Shown piece after piece: positions 34,560 to 46,580 of a DNA stretch of 64,000 nucleotides. Source of the stretch: Aporrectodea caliginosa (lineage: Eukaryota; Annelida; Clitellata; Crassiclitellata; Lumbricidae); contig JACEVL010000687.1 in assembly GCA_020284085.1 (NCBI GenBank), positions 107,849 to 171,848 on the forward strand, in the 5' to 3' direction. The position numbers and the translations under genes were made by a program. The notes under the pieces are model-generated. The model searched no databases and had not been told where the DNA came from. It was given only the letters and a program-made list of their open reading frames with translations. Within the stretch, counting starts at the first letter, position 1. Each line of letters starts with the position of its first letter.

Positions 34560-36989
34560 TCTGGGCCGACGTAAAGACACGCAAAACTGCCCTGGCCGCC
34601 AGAGGGCTGCGCTCCAACTAGCACGTGACATGATATTAGGACTTTCCAGTCCTGTTTAGTCTATTAAGAGTCTTTGGAACGCGTATAATGATTGTTTTGT
34701 TGTAAGAAAATCTAAATTGTGAAATACTATTAAGAATGATTATTAACAGTTTTACAGACACGTACAGAAATTTCTGTACTTTTTCTGCCTTTGATTCAGG
34801 TTGGGTGGGTTTTGGTCTGGACTAGTAATTCCCATATTTCTTTTTATATAAAAATGGTATCGTCTGCTTGCTCACTCAACGATAATAAAGGATTGTCGTA
34901 GTCTCTTATATAAAACAGCACTGTAGTATTTATTAGTAGCTTATATCGCGACGCTGCCAGCTGCACAAGACATCAGCCCCTAATCAGGTAAATGTCCAGA
35001 AGATCAGTCCACAAGACAGAGGGCAGCCTATAGTAGTTAAGCAGTTTCAAAACAGTATTATAAGTCTTAGGCTAAGTTGTGGGGGAAAATCGGATCTAAC
35101 GGAATCGCCGAAAACCGATTTTCCGAAAGTGATGAAATTAAAACAAACTGACGAATTCCCGTTAATAATTTTGTTCCACGCGTTTGGAATTCAGGATACT
35201 AATATGGACCAGTTGCCCAATTAACAGTATGTCTGGAATATACCCCACATTTGATTTCTACAAAAATTATTGTTTTAACTTAGCAAAATGTATTTTGAAG
35301 ACCTGCTGGAAATTCAGTTTCAGAGATTGGGATTCACTCATCGACGTATATTCACTCATCGACTTATATTATACGTCGATGGATTCACTATGCACCCAAG
35401 AAACTGACACAATGACTACAGGGCCACATTAAGGCTAGTACGGGCCCGGGTGCTGTGATTACCTTCCAAAGTCCCCCCCCTCTGACAACCACCGGTCCAT
35501 CACGCACATATTTATAAAATGAGGGCTCCTCAAAGCTGCGGCCCGGGTGCTGTTGTACCCTTAGCACCCCCTCCCTTAATGCGGGCTTGAATCACTGAGT
35601 TCCAGTTACGGGGAAAAGTTAACTAAAAGTTGAAAACTTTTAGTTAAACGTAAATTTTTTTAGTTAAGGATGAAGTTTAACTGGAGAAAAATAGTTTAAA
35701 GTTAAAACCAAATTTTAACTAATATTGTTTATTTATTAACTAAAAAGTTTTAAAATATCAGCAACTACGCAACTATGTTCTGAAATAATTGTTAAGAGTA
35801 ACTGGTTTTATTACTCAAGTCAAGTTAACTTCATTGCATTGCATGATGCATCATAGTTTACAGCAACTGTCTTCATTATTTTGTGGTCGAACTGGTACAG
35901 TAGTAGGACTGTAAGTCTAGACTCAAGAGTACAGATTACATAGTTTGAAAGCGAAGTCGTCATTGACACTGTGCATTATTACAATTTTCACTTAACCTCG
36001 AGATCTGTTTTCTTATTGTGAAAATGTTTTTAAAAAGTTTGTTAAAAAGTTGGAAAAAGTTTAACTAACTAAATATTTTTAGTTTAGTTAGCTTATTAAC
36101 AAAATCAGTTCCCTACTTTAGTTAAACTGTTTTCTTTAGTTGAAACAATAATTGAAATTTAACTTTAAAAATTCATTTTGTGCCCATCACTGCTGAGTTC
36201 AGTGAACAGATACGGGGAGCGAGTAGATAGCCTGACTAGCACTGTAATTCCACCCATATCATAGATGTGGCGGATGATTTAACAGTACCCAGTGTTCACA
36301 CAAGGTGTTGCAAGTTTGTAGTGAGGTGTAAACACCATTCGTTATTTCCTTCTGCTTGTCATTGTTTAAGACGACGGATTTGCAAAAAGCCAGTTCCTGC
36401 CTCCTGGCAGCCAACTTGTAAACAATATGGCTATGCCAGATTGTGAAAAAGAGCGCTGAACCTACTGGAGCGCTCTATCGAGTAAGTAAGTAGTTGATTA
36501 GTGATCAACAGATTCAGGTCTCCAACCTGCATTGGATATCTGGGCATCAAGTTTACGCACTCACCGCTGCAGAAACTGAACAATAGTTTCCTTGTAACTA
36601 CAATGCTGTACTTTCACAATTTGGGGTGTCCATACTGTTTACAAGTCTGTCACTGGCAAACCACTGTTTCTTGACCAGATGCACATGAGAGTTAACATTT
36701 GATTGATATATTGTTGATTTAACTGCCCAGTGTTCATAAGCTCTAAACTTTTAGTGAAAGCACTGTATTAAGAGTCTGGATACATACATGTATATACTTG
36801 CATGCATAAATACATATGTGAACTTTTTATGTTGTAGGTAGATCATGTTTCTAAGCTATCAATTTGCTGAAGTCTAGACAAGTACCAAGTGCTTTCCTCC
36901 AATTGATGCCTCTGCATTAATTATTATGGAGGTGTGTTAGAAGTTTTCTGGTTAACCTCAGTCTTCCTACTCGTTTGCTAAAAGCAGGT
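34560..36989 (+). promoter_or_regulatory. 5' flank of TRIM gene C
   Basis: Paralogous to 13690-15233 and 52350-56146, interrupted only by the hAT at 35603-36192. The last 150 bp before the start codon match the other three genes, including ACTTTTTATGTTGTAGGTA and the AGCAGGTATGGC start context. Precise promoter elements were not located. Confidence 0.5.
35603..36192. mobile_element. hAT-type MITE, 590 bp
   Basis: Ends CAGTTACGGGG and, inverted, CAGTGATGGGC. Perfect 8-bp duplication CTGAGTTC at 35595-35602 and 36193-36200. The interior is dominated by TTTTAGTTAA and GTTAACTAAA words in both orientations. The same site upstream of gene A (about 14300) lacks it. Confidence 0.87.
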
Positions 36990-39900
36990 ATGGCGGCTAA
37001 GGGAGCAGCTAAGGGAGCACATGTGATGGAGAAGCTGAGAGATGAAACGGAATGCTGCATATGCACTGGAATCTTTGTGGATCCACGACTTTTGCCTTGC
37101 CTTCATACGTTCTGCCTGAAATGTCTTGAAACTAATGGTGCAGCATTGAGGAGAGGACCGTTGCAGCTGATGCCATGTCCTATGTGTCGAAAGGAGTTCC
37201 GTATTCCTGATTCTGGACTTACAGGATTGCAGAAGAATTTTATTGTAGAACGGCTAATTGACATTGTCAAAGAACCAGATTCTGGAGAGAGTATATCTAC
37301 AGGTACTCCATGTGAGGCATGTCTGGAAGAAGTGGATCCTTGCCTGTCAATCATTGTTCCACCGGCAGAATTTTACTGTACAGACTGTAAGCAGAAGCTC
37401 TGTAACGAATGCTCTGTTCATCACAGGAAAAACAAAATGACAAAACTACATGCAATTAATCGGCTTGCTGATGAGTCCAAAGATAACTGTTTGCTCAAGA
37501 ATAGTGTGAAGAGATGTTGCACAGAACATTGGTCGGACATTTTTGTCTATTGTTTGGATTGCATGGATGACTTCTGTCCACGTTGCTCTGGTCATGTTCA
37601 TATGTTGCACAGATTGTCAAGCAGGGGAAATATCATTGAAGAGTATAGTGAATTAGTTGTTGCGAAAGTCAACGAATTTATTGATGTAGAACATTATGCC
37701 CAAAAAGAGAAAGAAGAAGTGGTGAAGAAGGAAGATGCTTTCATACAAAAAATGGATTTATTGGAAAAATTGGTTGCTGAGAGAAGTGATAAAATTAAAA
37801 AGCTTGTAGATTCCCATGCTAAATTGTTGCACAAGAAAATTAAGTTTAAAAAGAGAAAAACGTTGGAGGATATTAAGCTTGAGAAGGAACAGCTTGAAAA
37901 GCTACAGTCCAGTGTGATTGTTTATCGTGAGGACTGCAGTGAAAGAAAAGAATTTTTGACTATTGAGGCTGTGATTCTGACCATGAACTCACTGAAAGCA
38001 AAAGCTCATGAGCTGACACAACTGCATGATGCTTGTTTGAATCGCTTTGATTCTAGTCATGTGGAAGTTTCCTTCACAGAGTCGGATATCAATGACTTTC
38101 TTGGGAAAAGTAATGTCGTTGGACAGGTTAAAGGTACTTAGATTACTTCCACCTTTGTTTGCTTATCAGTATTAACAAAATATCAAAATATAATGTTTTA
38201 TATTTGAAGAAGTTTATTTAAGAAGTATTATTACATCGACAAACAGACTTAGTAGCGCTTTACGAATTTCTTTCAGTAATAGACATGCAATATAAAGTGT
38301 CTAGGTAACACTAACTACATGTATCTAACTAAAAGCTCAAATCACTATGCATTCAGGCATTATATACAGGCAATGCAGAAGTTTGTAAGATATGCCTTCA
38401 GAAACCAATGTCCACATCAGTGTTAGATAGGGCATTTAGAGCCCCCTTTGGAGCCAATTTCAAATCCAAGTCAGTGTAATTCTTGGACATTTAAGGCCAC
38501 TTTTCTAGCCAATTTCCAATCCAAGGCAGTGTAATTCTAGGACAGCTCCTAGTCCCGCGGGCTCGCTTGACTGCTAGGCAGCGCCGAGCTTTCTCGGTTG
38601 CAGGCCCCTCCATCTGGAATGACCTGCCATCGGAGCTGCGCTTGCTACCTTTGACCAGTCAAACTGGGTTTTATAAATCACTTAAGTCTTTTTACTTTTG
38701 CCGTGGCTGGACTGGGAGCACTTCTGAGTAGATTTCTTGAAGGGGCGCTATATAAATCTCCAGATTTATATAGCGAATGAATGAATGAATGAATTTAAGA
38801 CCCCTTTTGGAACCAATTTCTAATCCAATGAAGTGTAATTGGTGGCCATTAAAGGCCCCTTGGAAGCTAATTTCCAATCCAAGTCAGTGTAATTCTCGGG
38901 CATTTAGGGCCCTTCAGGAACTAATTGCCAAAAATCTGTAATCTGGGGCATTTAGAGCCCTTTTTGGAACCGATTTCGCAGTCGATGTAATCTAGGGCAT
39001 TTAGGGCCCCTTCAGGAACCAATTTCCGAGTCAGTGTGATTCTAAGGTATTATGGAAACAGTGTGATTATAGGGCATTTGGGGCCAATTTTGGAACCAAT
39101 TTCTAAGTCAGTGTGATTATAAGGCATTTAGGACCCCTTCAAACACCAATTTTCAGGTCATCATAATTTTAGGGTTCTTCGTGCATAATTTGAATAAAGA
39201 ACACCTGTTTAGAAGACTGTTTTGGCCCTTAGATTCTGACTCTGGGCTTCAATAACCTTTTAGTTCACCTTTGGTATTAAGCAGTACTTATATTTATGTA
39301 ATTATACAAGTACTATGTAGTAGCAAGATGATTTTCAATTTTGATAACTGCAGTATAATAGAATTTGTTTTAATGTGCTATGCCAAATGCTACTTACTAT
39401 GCAAAAAAATTTGTTTTAGAAACGACAAATGGTGTAATGTCTACTCATATTAATAAAGAACCAGTGCTAATAGCAAGCAGTGAACAAGGTATTGCAAGTT
39501 CTGAAATTAATTTTTTTATCTTTTTTGAAGTAAAATTACATGTAACTGATTTCTCACGCAAAACCATCCTCTCCTCAGCATGCAAATACCTCTCCTAAGC
39601 TAGCGAACACTCCTCCTTCTCTGCTTGAATCAGTTTTACCCTCACCTGGATTTCACTGACACCAGCCTCGTCCGCATCTACTTCCTCCACACCATCTTCA
39701 CTTCCCTCCACATCTTCATATTCCTTCAGCCTTCTTATCATCTATCTTTTAACTAATCTTCGTTTTATTATTTCAAACTGACACACTGCAGTACGATTAT
39801 ATTCATAGTGCAAACGGATGATCACAAGTTATTACAGGAGTTGAATTCATTTAACAGATTGGCAGCCATGCTCATCACGTTCTACTGCTAATTTTACCAA

Positions 39901-42900
39901 CTCCATCTGGCGAACGAAAGGCTGAGTTCACCTTTGGGAGGGTAAAGCGGGGATCGACCCGCGTCCGTGCTGATCTGCTCTTCGTTCCAGTGTGTTGCCA
40001 TTACCCTAACCCCACTCCCCTAAACCCCCATCCCCCCAAGAACTTTAGAATCAATATTTCTCTGTTTACACTTTTCCTCCAGTTCCTTCTTCATTTTAGC
40101 TAGAGATGTAAAAAAACATGTTTTTTTTGGCGTTGAAATATTTCAATGAAATATTTCAGTTTTATTTGAAATATTTCAGTTTTCTTTGAAACATTTGAAA
40201 TTATTTTTTTCTTTACATTTTACAACTAATTACAACCATAATAACAGTTTATTTATTTCTCTCATATTACATATTATATGCATTATTGTGTTAGTGATGA
40301 CCATCCTCGAGATACTCAATTTATCTCTAATTACCTGTTTTTAAGAATGACTTTTATGAGAGTTACATTATATGTTGAAAAACATATTTTATTCACCAAA
40401 TGTCACAAATTACAGTTTGATCTAATAAAGTAGATGTTATTGTTCATTGTTATGCTTAATATTTATTATTAATCACTTGTTTTGTCATAAATGAAATAAA
40501 TGTGATTTTAGCTAAATTCTGCTAGCCTAGGATACAGTCAATCGTATAGAATTTGAAACACTTTAGTGACTTTACAAGACAAATTATAAATCACAAATAC
40601 TATGTCAACTAGACTCAATAATAATCCGGCAAACAAAATTTTACAAAAAGTTCTAAGAATAGAACTTAGAACACAAACATAAATAGTACTATCAGTCAGA
40701 CAGAGTAAACCATCATTAATAGTAATTATACTGCTAAAATCTGTCAGTTACAAGATTTCCTCATTGTTATTCATCATCGTCCATGTCATCATCTTTGTTG
40801 TCATCGTCAACATCATCATTGTCGCTATCATCATAACTGTCACTGTCATCATCATCACTGGCATCTTGAAATTCTAAATAATAATAATAATAATGATACC
40901 GTACGTTTATTTAAGAAGTCTTATTCGTCAAACAACATAAATAAAACCAGGAATAGGCATGACGACGGAAACTGTGTACAAGAAATCCATCATGGCTGCC
41001 ATCGACTACGATCAAATAGGGTGCAAACAATGACAAGCAAAGTAACGTCTGCTATTATAAAGTTAATATCCGATTGCAGAACAGACCATATCTTTGGAAC
41101 AGACCATATCTTTGGAACAGCACCATGTCATTGGAACAGCACAAACTGGTCCAACTCAAGACATTGTGTCAATTTGTGTGCATCCAATACTTAAAAAAAC
41201 ATGTTGTTTTTTTTTGGTCATTGAAATATTTAAAAAAAAACTGTCAGAAATGAAATATTTCAAATGAAATATTTCACGCTCACATCACTAATTTTAGCAC
41301 ACATTTCAAAGACTAATAAAATGTAAGTACAACTGGCTATAAATAAAAACTGTGCACGTGACAATAATAAAGCTAATGTTATCGGAGCTATTAACACTTT
41401 CCACCTTTTCCCTTGGTGCTTTTGAATCACACTTTTAACCCATTACTGTCTTGCTGCAGCACAAAACAAATTTCATAAACTGCTATAAGGCTACAGTTTT
41501 ATGACTGCTATAAGGCATGTACCATAACAATGAGCTGTATTAATTATGCCAAAAAATAATCTGTCGGCGGCAACGGCCTATGTTGTCATAAGCTGCCGTT
41601 AAACTGTTAAACCCACAAGTACCATCTGATTATTAGCAGTCAAAGAAAATGGATCTTTAGTCTAGGCGCGCAGAGCTGAAAAGTCGTCAAAAAAGCGATG
41701 TAAGCGGCAAGTCATGTTCATTTTTGGCAACATACTTTTTACACTAATTCGACCCTGCTGATTACGAAAATCGCTGCTGCCAAGCTGGATTTTTGACCTG
41801 AAGGTCATTTCAAGGTCACACAAAATAAAATCTAGCAAAATTCAGAGATAAATGGCCAGATCTCAGCCAATAATGGTTGAATTCGACTAATTCTTTCTTG
41901 CTTTTTCTCTTGACTTAATAAGGCCTACCTGTGGTAAGAAACAAGGTTACTAAATGAAAGACGATCCAAGGTTATTTTAAGGTCAAAAAGGGCAATTTCA
42001 TCTCAAAATCTGGGGAAATAGCCATAACTCAGTCAAATATTGTTCTATTTGGGTGATTCTTTCATCTTTTTGCTCGGGCCGATAAGGGCTACATTTGCAT
42101 AGTACTTAAAGGCTAACATGATCCAAGGTCAATTCAAGGTCAAATTTAAGGCGAAAAGGCCATAACTCAGTCAAAATATTGTTCTATTTGGGTGATTCTT
42201 TCACCTTTTTGCTCCAGACGATAAGGGCTACATTTGCATAGTACTTAAAGGCTAACATGATCCAAGGTCAATTCAAGGTCAAAATCAAGGGGAAAAGGCC
42301 ATAACTCAGTCAAATATTGTTCTATTTGGGTGATTCTTTCATCTTTTTCTCGGGACGATAAGGGCTACATTTACATAGTTCTTAAAGGCTAACATGACCC
42401 AAGGTCAATTCAAGGTCAAAATCAAGGGAAAAGGCCATTACTCAACTAAATATTGTTCCATTTGGGTGAATCTTTACCTGTTTGCTCAGACGGATAAAGG
42501 TCAATTGAAGGTCAAAATCAAGGAAAAAGGCCATTACTCAACTAAATATTGTTCCATTTGGGTGAATGGCCGACAACTTCATCAAATCCTTGACAAATCA
42601 TAGCAAGATGTACCACTGCATCATTGTTACCTTTGATCGATACACCCCTGGATCGGTGAAAGGTGCAACTCGGAAACGTCGCAGTGGTACTTGTCCAATA
42701 CGACGAGCCATCAAATGATGTCATGGGCCTCTCCCAAGAAACTGGAACCATTTTTTTGCATGTAGAGAACAAGTCGGACTTGGCACGGTTCCTATCGCAG
42801 GAGATCATCAGGCAAGGCAATTTGTACACTGAAGTAGTTGTAGCAGGAGCATTTGACGACGGAGTGGAGGGCTAATGTACTGACTGACGTATCAATGCTA

Positions 42901-45900
42901 AAAGTAGCACATGAAGAAGCCGACACTTGAATTTGGTTGCATGCTGCTAACAGTTCCTGTGATACAGTAGTTGTGTCAGCCAGAGATACAGACGTTTTGA
43001 TCATGTTGTTATCCCACCCTAACCAGGTCCGATGCAAGTAACTATGGATGATGGCCGGAACATCCAAGAAGCGGAGATTCATACCAATTCACAACATCCA
43101 TTGCAAATTGCTACCTGAAGTTCTGTCATCACTATTGGCATTTCACGCAATTTCTGGGTGTGATACGACGTCGTACATTCGTGGTCAGACTAAGCGATCA
43201 ATGTGGAATACCTTTATTGAAAGCACAAAACTGCGAAATCTACGAAGAGGTCCACTTACTCAAGAAACTATAGCAATGATGCAGAAAGGTTCTTCTGCCA
43301 TGTCTACAAAGTTAATGCTGATTCTGTTGACGATGCCCGAAGACTGCTCTTCTCAAAAACCAGCCAACCTGAATGTCTTCCACCGACAAGTGATGCACTG
43401 CAGCAACACATCAAGCGATCCCACTATCAAGCGACAGTGTGGGAACAGGCGGGTAGCAGCACGCCTGATCTTCTAGATGCAGCAACGTATGGTTGGCAGA
43501 AGGACGCCTGTGATTCGTCTAAGTTGATACCAGTACTAATGACAATAGAATGCGTCCCCAAAGAATGCTTGAACATTGTTTCTTGCAACTGCAAAAAAGA
43601 ACTAAACCTATGCAAACCTCGTGTGTGCCAGTGTAGGAAATCAGACTTAAGGTGTTGTTCTCTGTGTGGGTGCCAAGCTCATGGTGCCTGCACAGACATG
43701 TAGTGATCAATAATTATCATTTATCAGTTTATTCATTGTACTTTACAATTGTACAAAATAATGTTAATGTTGCTCCTAACATTAAATATTTTGCATAATT
43801 AAAAGTGAATCATTATGATAGCTGAGCTATTATATCGCCTATCGGCTGGGCCTCGTGCGGAATCATTAATTTTATCGGTCTGAGAAAACAGGTAAAAGAA
43901 TCACCCAAATAGAACAATATTTGGCTGAGTAATGGCCTTTTCTCCTTGATTTTGACCTTGAATTGACCTTGGGTCATGTTAGCCTTTAAGAACTATGTAA
44001 ATGTAGCCCTTATCGTCCCAAGCAAAAAGATGAAAGAATCACCCAAATAGAACAATATTTGACTGAGTTATGACCTTTTCCCCTTGATTTTGACCTTGAA
44101 TTGACCTTGGATCATGTTAGCCTTTAAGTACTATGCAAAGGTAGCCCTTATCGTCTGGAGCAAAAGGTGAAAGAATCACCCAAATAGAACAATATTTGAC
44201 TGAGTTATGGCCTTTTCGCCTTAAATTTGACCTTGAATTGACCTTGGATCATGTTAGCCTTTAAGTACTATGCAAATGTAGCCCTTATCGGCCCGAGCAA
44301 AAAGATGAAAGAATCACCCAAATAGAACAATATTTGACTGAGTTATGGCTATTTCCCCAGATTTTGAGATGAAATTGCCCTTTTTGACCTTAAAATAACC
44401 TTGGATCGTCTTTCATTTAGTAACCTTGTTTCTTACCACAGGTAGGCCTTATTAAGTCGAGAAAAAGCAAGAAAGAATTAGTCGAATTCAACCATTATTG
44501 GCTGAGATCTGGCCATTTATCTCTGAATTTTGCTAGATTTTATTTTGTGTGACCTTGAAATGACCTTCAGGTCAAAAATCCAGCTTGGCAACAGCGATTT
44601 TCGTAATCAGCAGGGTCGAATTAGTGTAAAAAAGTATGTTGCCAAAAATGAACATGATTTGCTTCTTACACGAGATTTTCCATTTTTTGCGCCTAGACTA
44701 CTTGCTCACCAGCCTGGTTTGTTGGATGTGTCTTTCTCTCGGAATCCGCGGCATCCAGTGGGAAAGATGGTTTCTAACTCCAAATCGTCCTGACTCACTT
44801 GATGTTCATACATTTCAGTTCATCCGACTCCTCCAGTTCCGTTTGTCCTACTCCTCCAATTGTTGAAATGGTCTGTTTCGCTGTTTACTCTTCTTCCTTT
44901 CGTCTCGATGAATCAGCTCGATTCGGTTGAGATCGGCAGCGGCGTACTTCTACAGTAGGCTACCTTGTTTCGTAACCAGAATTCCTTGCTAACACAATGT
45001 ACTGGAAGAAAAGATGTTCTGGAAGAAACGATGATTGTTGACGTCGTCGTTATTCTCGTTTGTCCATCTGCTAGGTCTGCGACGGTGAGAAAGTCCTCCA
45101 GGACTCGCTTTAGGGCGTTTAGGCGAATGTCTTTAACTCGTTTAGGCCTAAGAAATGCACTATCGTCGGCTTTCCGATGTTGTCTGTTTGACCGTTGGTT
45201 AGCCAATGTCGTCCTGTTCCACTTCGTTTGCTCTTATCCATTTCCTCCCAGTCTTGTCTTTCACCCCACGTGTCAGTTATACTCTGCAATCTGGAGCTGC
45301 CCGATGATTGTCCGTCCTTCACTTCTCCCTCCCTCCACCTGCCATTTCTATGACAGGTGTGGTCGTGTGCTATACATTCCAGTCTGGAATATTAGGCTAT
45401 AAAATTATATTGCAATTAATGTTCAAAAACAATTGATTAATTAATCAATTAAGCGTTAAAAATTTTCATCGATTAATTTCGGCTTCTTCGATTCATATGT
45501 TTTACTTATTTCATAACAATAGATCGACCCATTTCTGCAGTAAATAATTTGGCGAACAATGATAATGTGAAACGTTTGAGTGGAAAATTAAGCGATCACT
45601 TTGCATTTAAGGTAAATTCATAATAACCTTGATGTTTGTGAAGAAATATGTAGCTGATTAAACTGTTACATATTTTATTTGCTGTAGATAATCTTCAAGG
45701 ATATTCTCGGAATCCCAAACTCATTGAGACAATTCATGCGAGAGCCTCGACAGATATATATAACCGCAAGGCAGTCAGAGGAATTACACTCTTAGGCGAC
45801 GAGCTGTTCATAGTTCACAAGGAAAGCAAGGACTTGTATAAATATGATGCATCTACTTTTCAATATATTACGGACATGACGGTCAGTGAGTTGAATGATC

Positions 45901-46580
45901 CATGTGACATTGCTTCATGCGAGTCTAACCAGTGTTTGTACGTATTTGACCGTGACTGTGATGATGAGCCATATCGGATATTTCGCATGGATACAGATGG
46001 ACGCGTTATCCGGCAGTGGATTACTGGAAAGAGCTACTGCACTATATCTGTGGCTTATGATTCTAATGTAATTGTAGCATACCGGTTTAAAACTATTCTC
46101 AAAGAGTATTCCGAAAATGGCCAACTTTTAAGGGAATTGGTAATACATAGGCCCATAGAAAACAGTGTTAATGGTTTCAGTCATGCTCGTAAGCTGCATA
46201 GCGATTTGTTTCTGATCTCGTACAAAACCGAGCATAAGCCACACAGTTTGAGTTTGGTGGATGGCAATGGTGATGTTTTGAAGAGTGTCAGTGAAACCGA
46301 AGGACCTGTAAATGGTTTAAATGATCCATGTTTTTTTGTTCTTGATGGAGCAGAATCTATCTTGCTTGTTGATAGGGATAACAGGAGAGTACTGTTGTTT
46401 AGCGCTGATCTTGAGAGAAGTGTTGAACTGGTTACGATTTACAAGGGCTTGCGTTATCCTGTCAGAGTCTGTCTCGATGAATTGAAAGGGCGAATGTTTG
46501 TCGCCGATAACTTTTATGACTTTAGAGACAAGGAGTTTAGAAGCGGACGAGTTCTTGTCTTTCAAGTGAAAAATGTGTAG
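36990..46580 (+). CDS. TRIM-NHL-like E3 ubiquitin ligase, gene C
   Basis: Exons 36990-38133, 39420-39488 and 45688-46580, phase 1, give 701 residues. The N-terminus reads MAAKGAAKGAH because of a 12-bp tandem duplication, so the RING ligands shift by four (C22 to C66). All RING and B-box ligands are kept. The linker exon is the shortest of the four (69 bp). The propeller (residues 405-701) is A-like (GKSYCTISV, TEHKPHSLSLVDG). An ATG at 36975 would add MLKAG, but 36990 is conserved in the paralogs. Intron 1 holds a LINE fragment and repeats. Intron 2 has grown to 6.2 kb through a hAT element and a 3-kb TIR element. No disruption of coding sequence is seen. Confidence 0.9.
38395..39170. repeat. 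Intronic 50-56-bp repeats in gene C
   Basis: Roughly ten degenerate units of CCAATTTCCAATCCAAGTCAG / TGTAATTCTAGGGCATTTA type, split by the LINE insertion at 38543-38796. Confidence 0.75.
38543..38796 (+). mobile_element. 5'-truncated LINE, ORF2 C-terminal end and 3' tail
   Basis: An open frame from about 38543 contains AFSVAGPSIWNDLPSELR and ends at TAG 38729-38731. This is the typical C-terminal tail of CR1/L2-like or Jockey-like LINE ORF2. It is followed by GGCGCTATATAAATC, a perfect 14-bp hairpin (38746-38775) and a (GAAT)n tail. It interrupts an intronic repeat unit and has no obvious target duplication. Confidence 0.8.
39489..40092. other. Intron 2 of gene C, first part; nothing specific
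   Basis: Pyrimidine-rich and AT-rich intronic sequence with no open frame of note and no recognised element before the hAT. Confidence 0.4.
40101..41290. mobile_element. hAT-type transposon, 1.19 kb, in intron 2 of gene C
   Basis: Ends TAGAGATGT and, inverted, TAGTGATGT. Perfect 8-bp duplication ATTTTAGC at 40093-40100 and 41291-41298. Subterminal repeats of GAAATATTTCA lie on both sides. On the minus strand 40873-40767 is an exon-like acidic stretch: AG acceptor, then FQDASDDDDSDSYDD and so on to DDDE and a TAA stop. It could be the last exon of a lost cargo or transposase gene. Confidence 0.88.
41658..44700. mobile_element. 3-kb TIR element with long inverted arms and subrepeats
   Basis: Termini TAGTCTAGGCGC in perfect inversion, flanked by CTT on both sides (41655-41657, 44701-44703). 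Arms of about 0.8-0.9 kb (41658 to about 42562; about 43890 to 44700) are inverted copies of each other. Each has several tandem units of about 130 bp marked by AAGGTCAATTCAAGGTCAAA and TCAAATATTGTTCTATTTGG. The core (42566-43703) carries a decayed ORF. The superfamily is not assigned; the 3-bp duplication and long subrepeat arms are the main clues. It fills about half of intron 2 of gene C. Confidence 0.85.
42566..43703 (+). pseudogene. Decayed ORF of uncharacterised transposon-associated protein family
   Basis: Segments in order: YHCIIVTFDRYTPGSVKGA with RKRRSG; ENKSDLARFLSQEI and EVVVAGAF; HEEADT, then DTVVVSARDTDVLIMLLSH; MAGTSKKRRFIPIHNI; LLAFHAISGCDTTSYIRGQ; and a Cys-rich tail NCKKELNLCKPRVCQCRKS ending in CCSLCGCQAHG. 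This order occurs in many repeated predicted proteins of marine invertebrates. Several in-frame stops (for example TGA after HEEADT, TAA before LWMMAG) and frameshifts show it is dead. The acidic EADT / SARDTDVL pair resembles metal-binding motifs of PIN/FEN-like nucleases, which is inference. Confidence 0.7.
44704..45687. other. Intron 2 of gene C, last part
   Basis: Includes a segment shared with intron 2 of gene B (TTTCGTAACCAGAAT at 44968 and 26665). It ends in the conserved GCTGTAG acceptor before the propeller exon. Open frames here have no family features. Confidence 0.4.
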
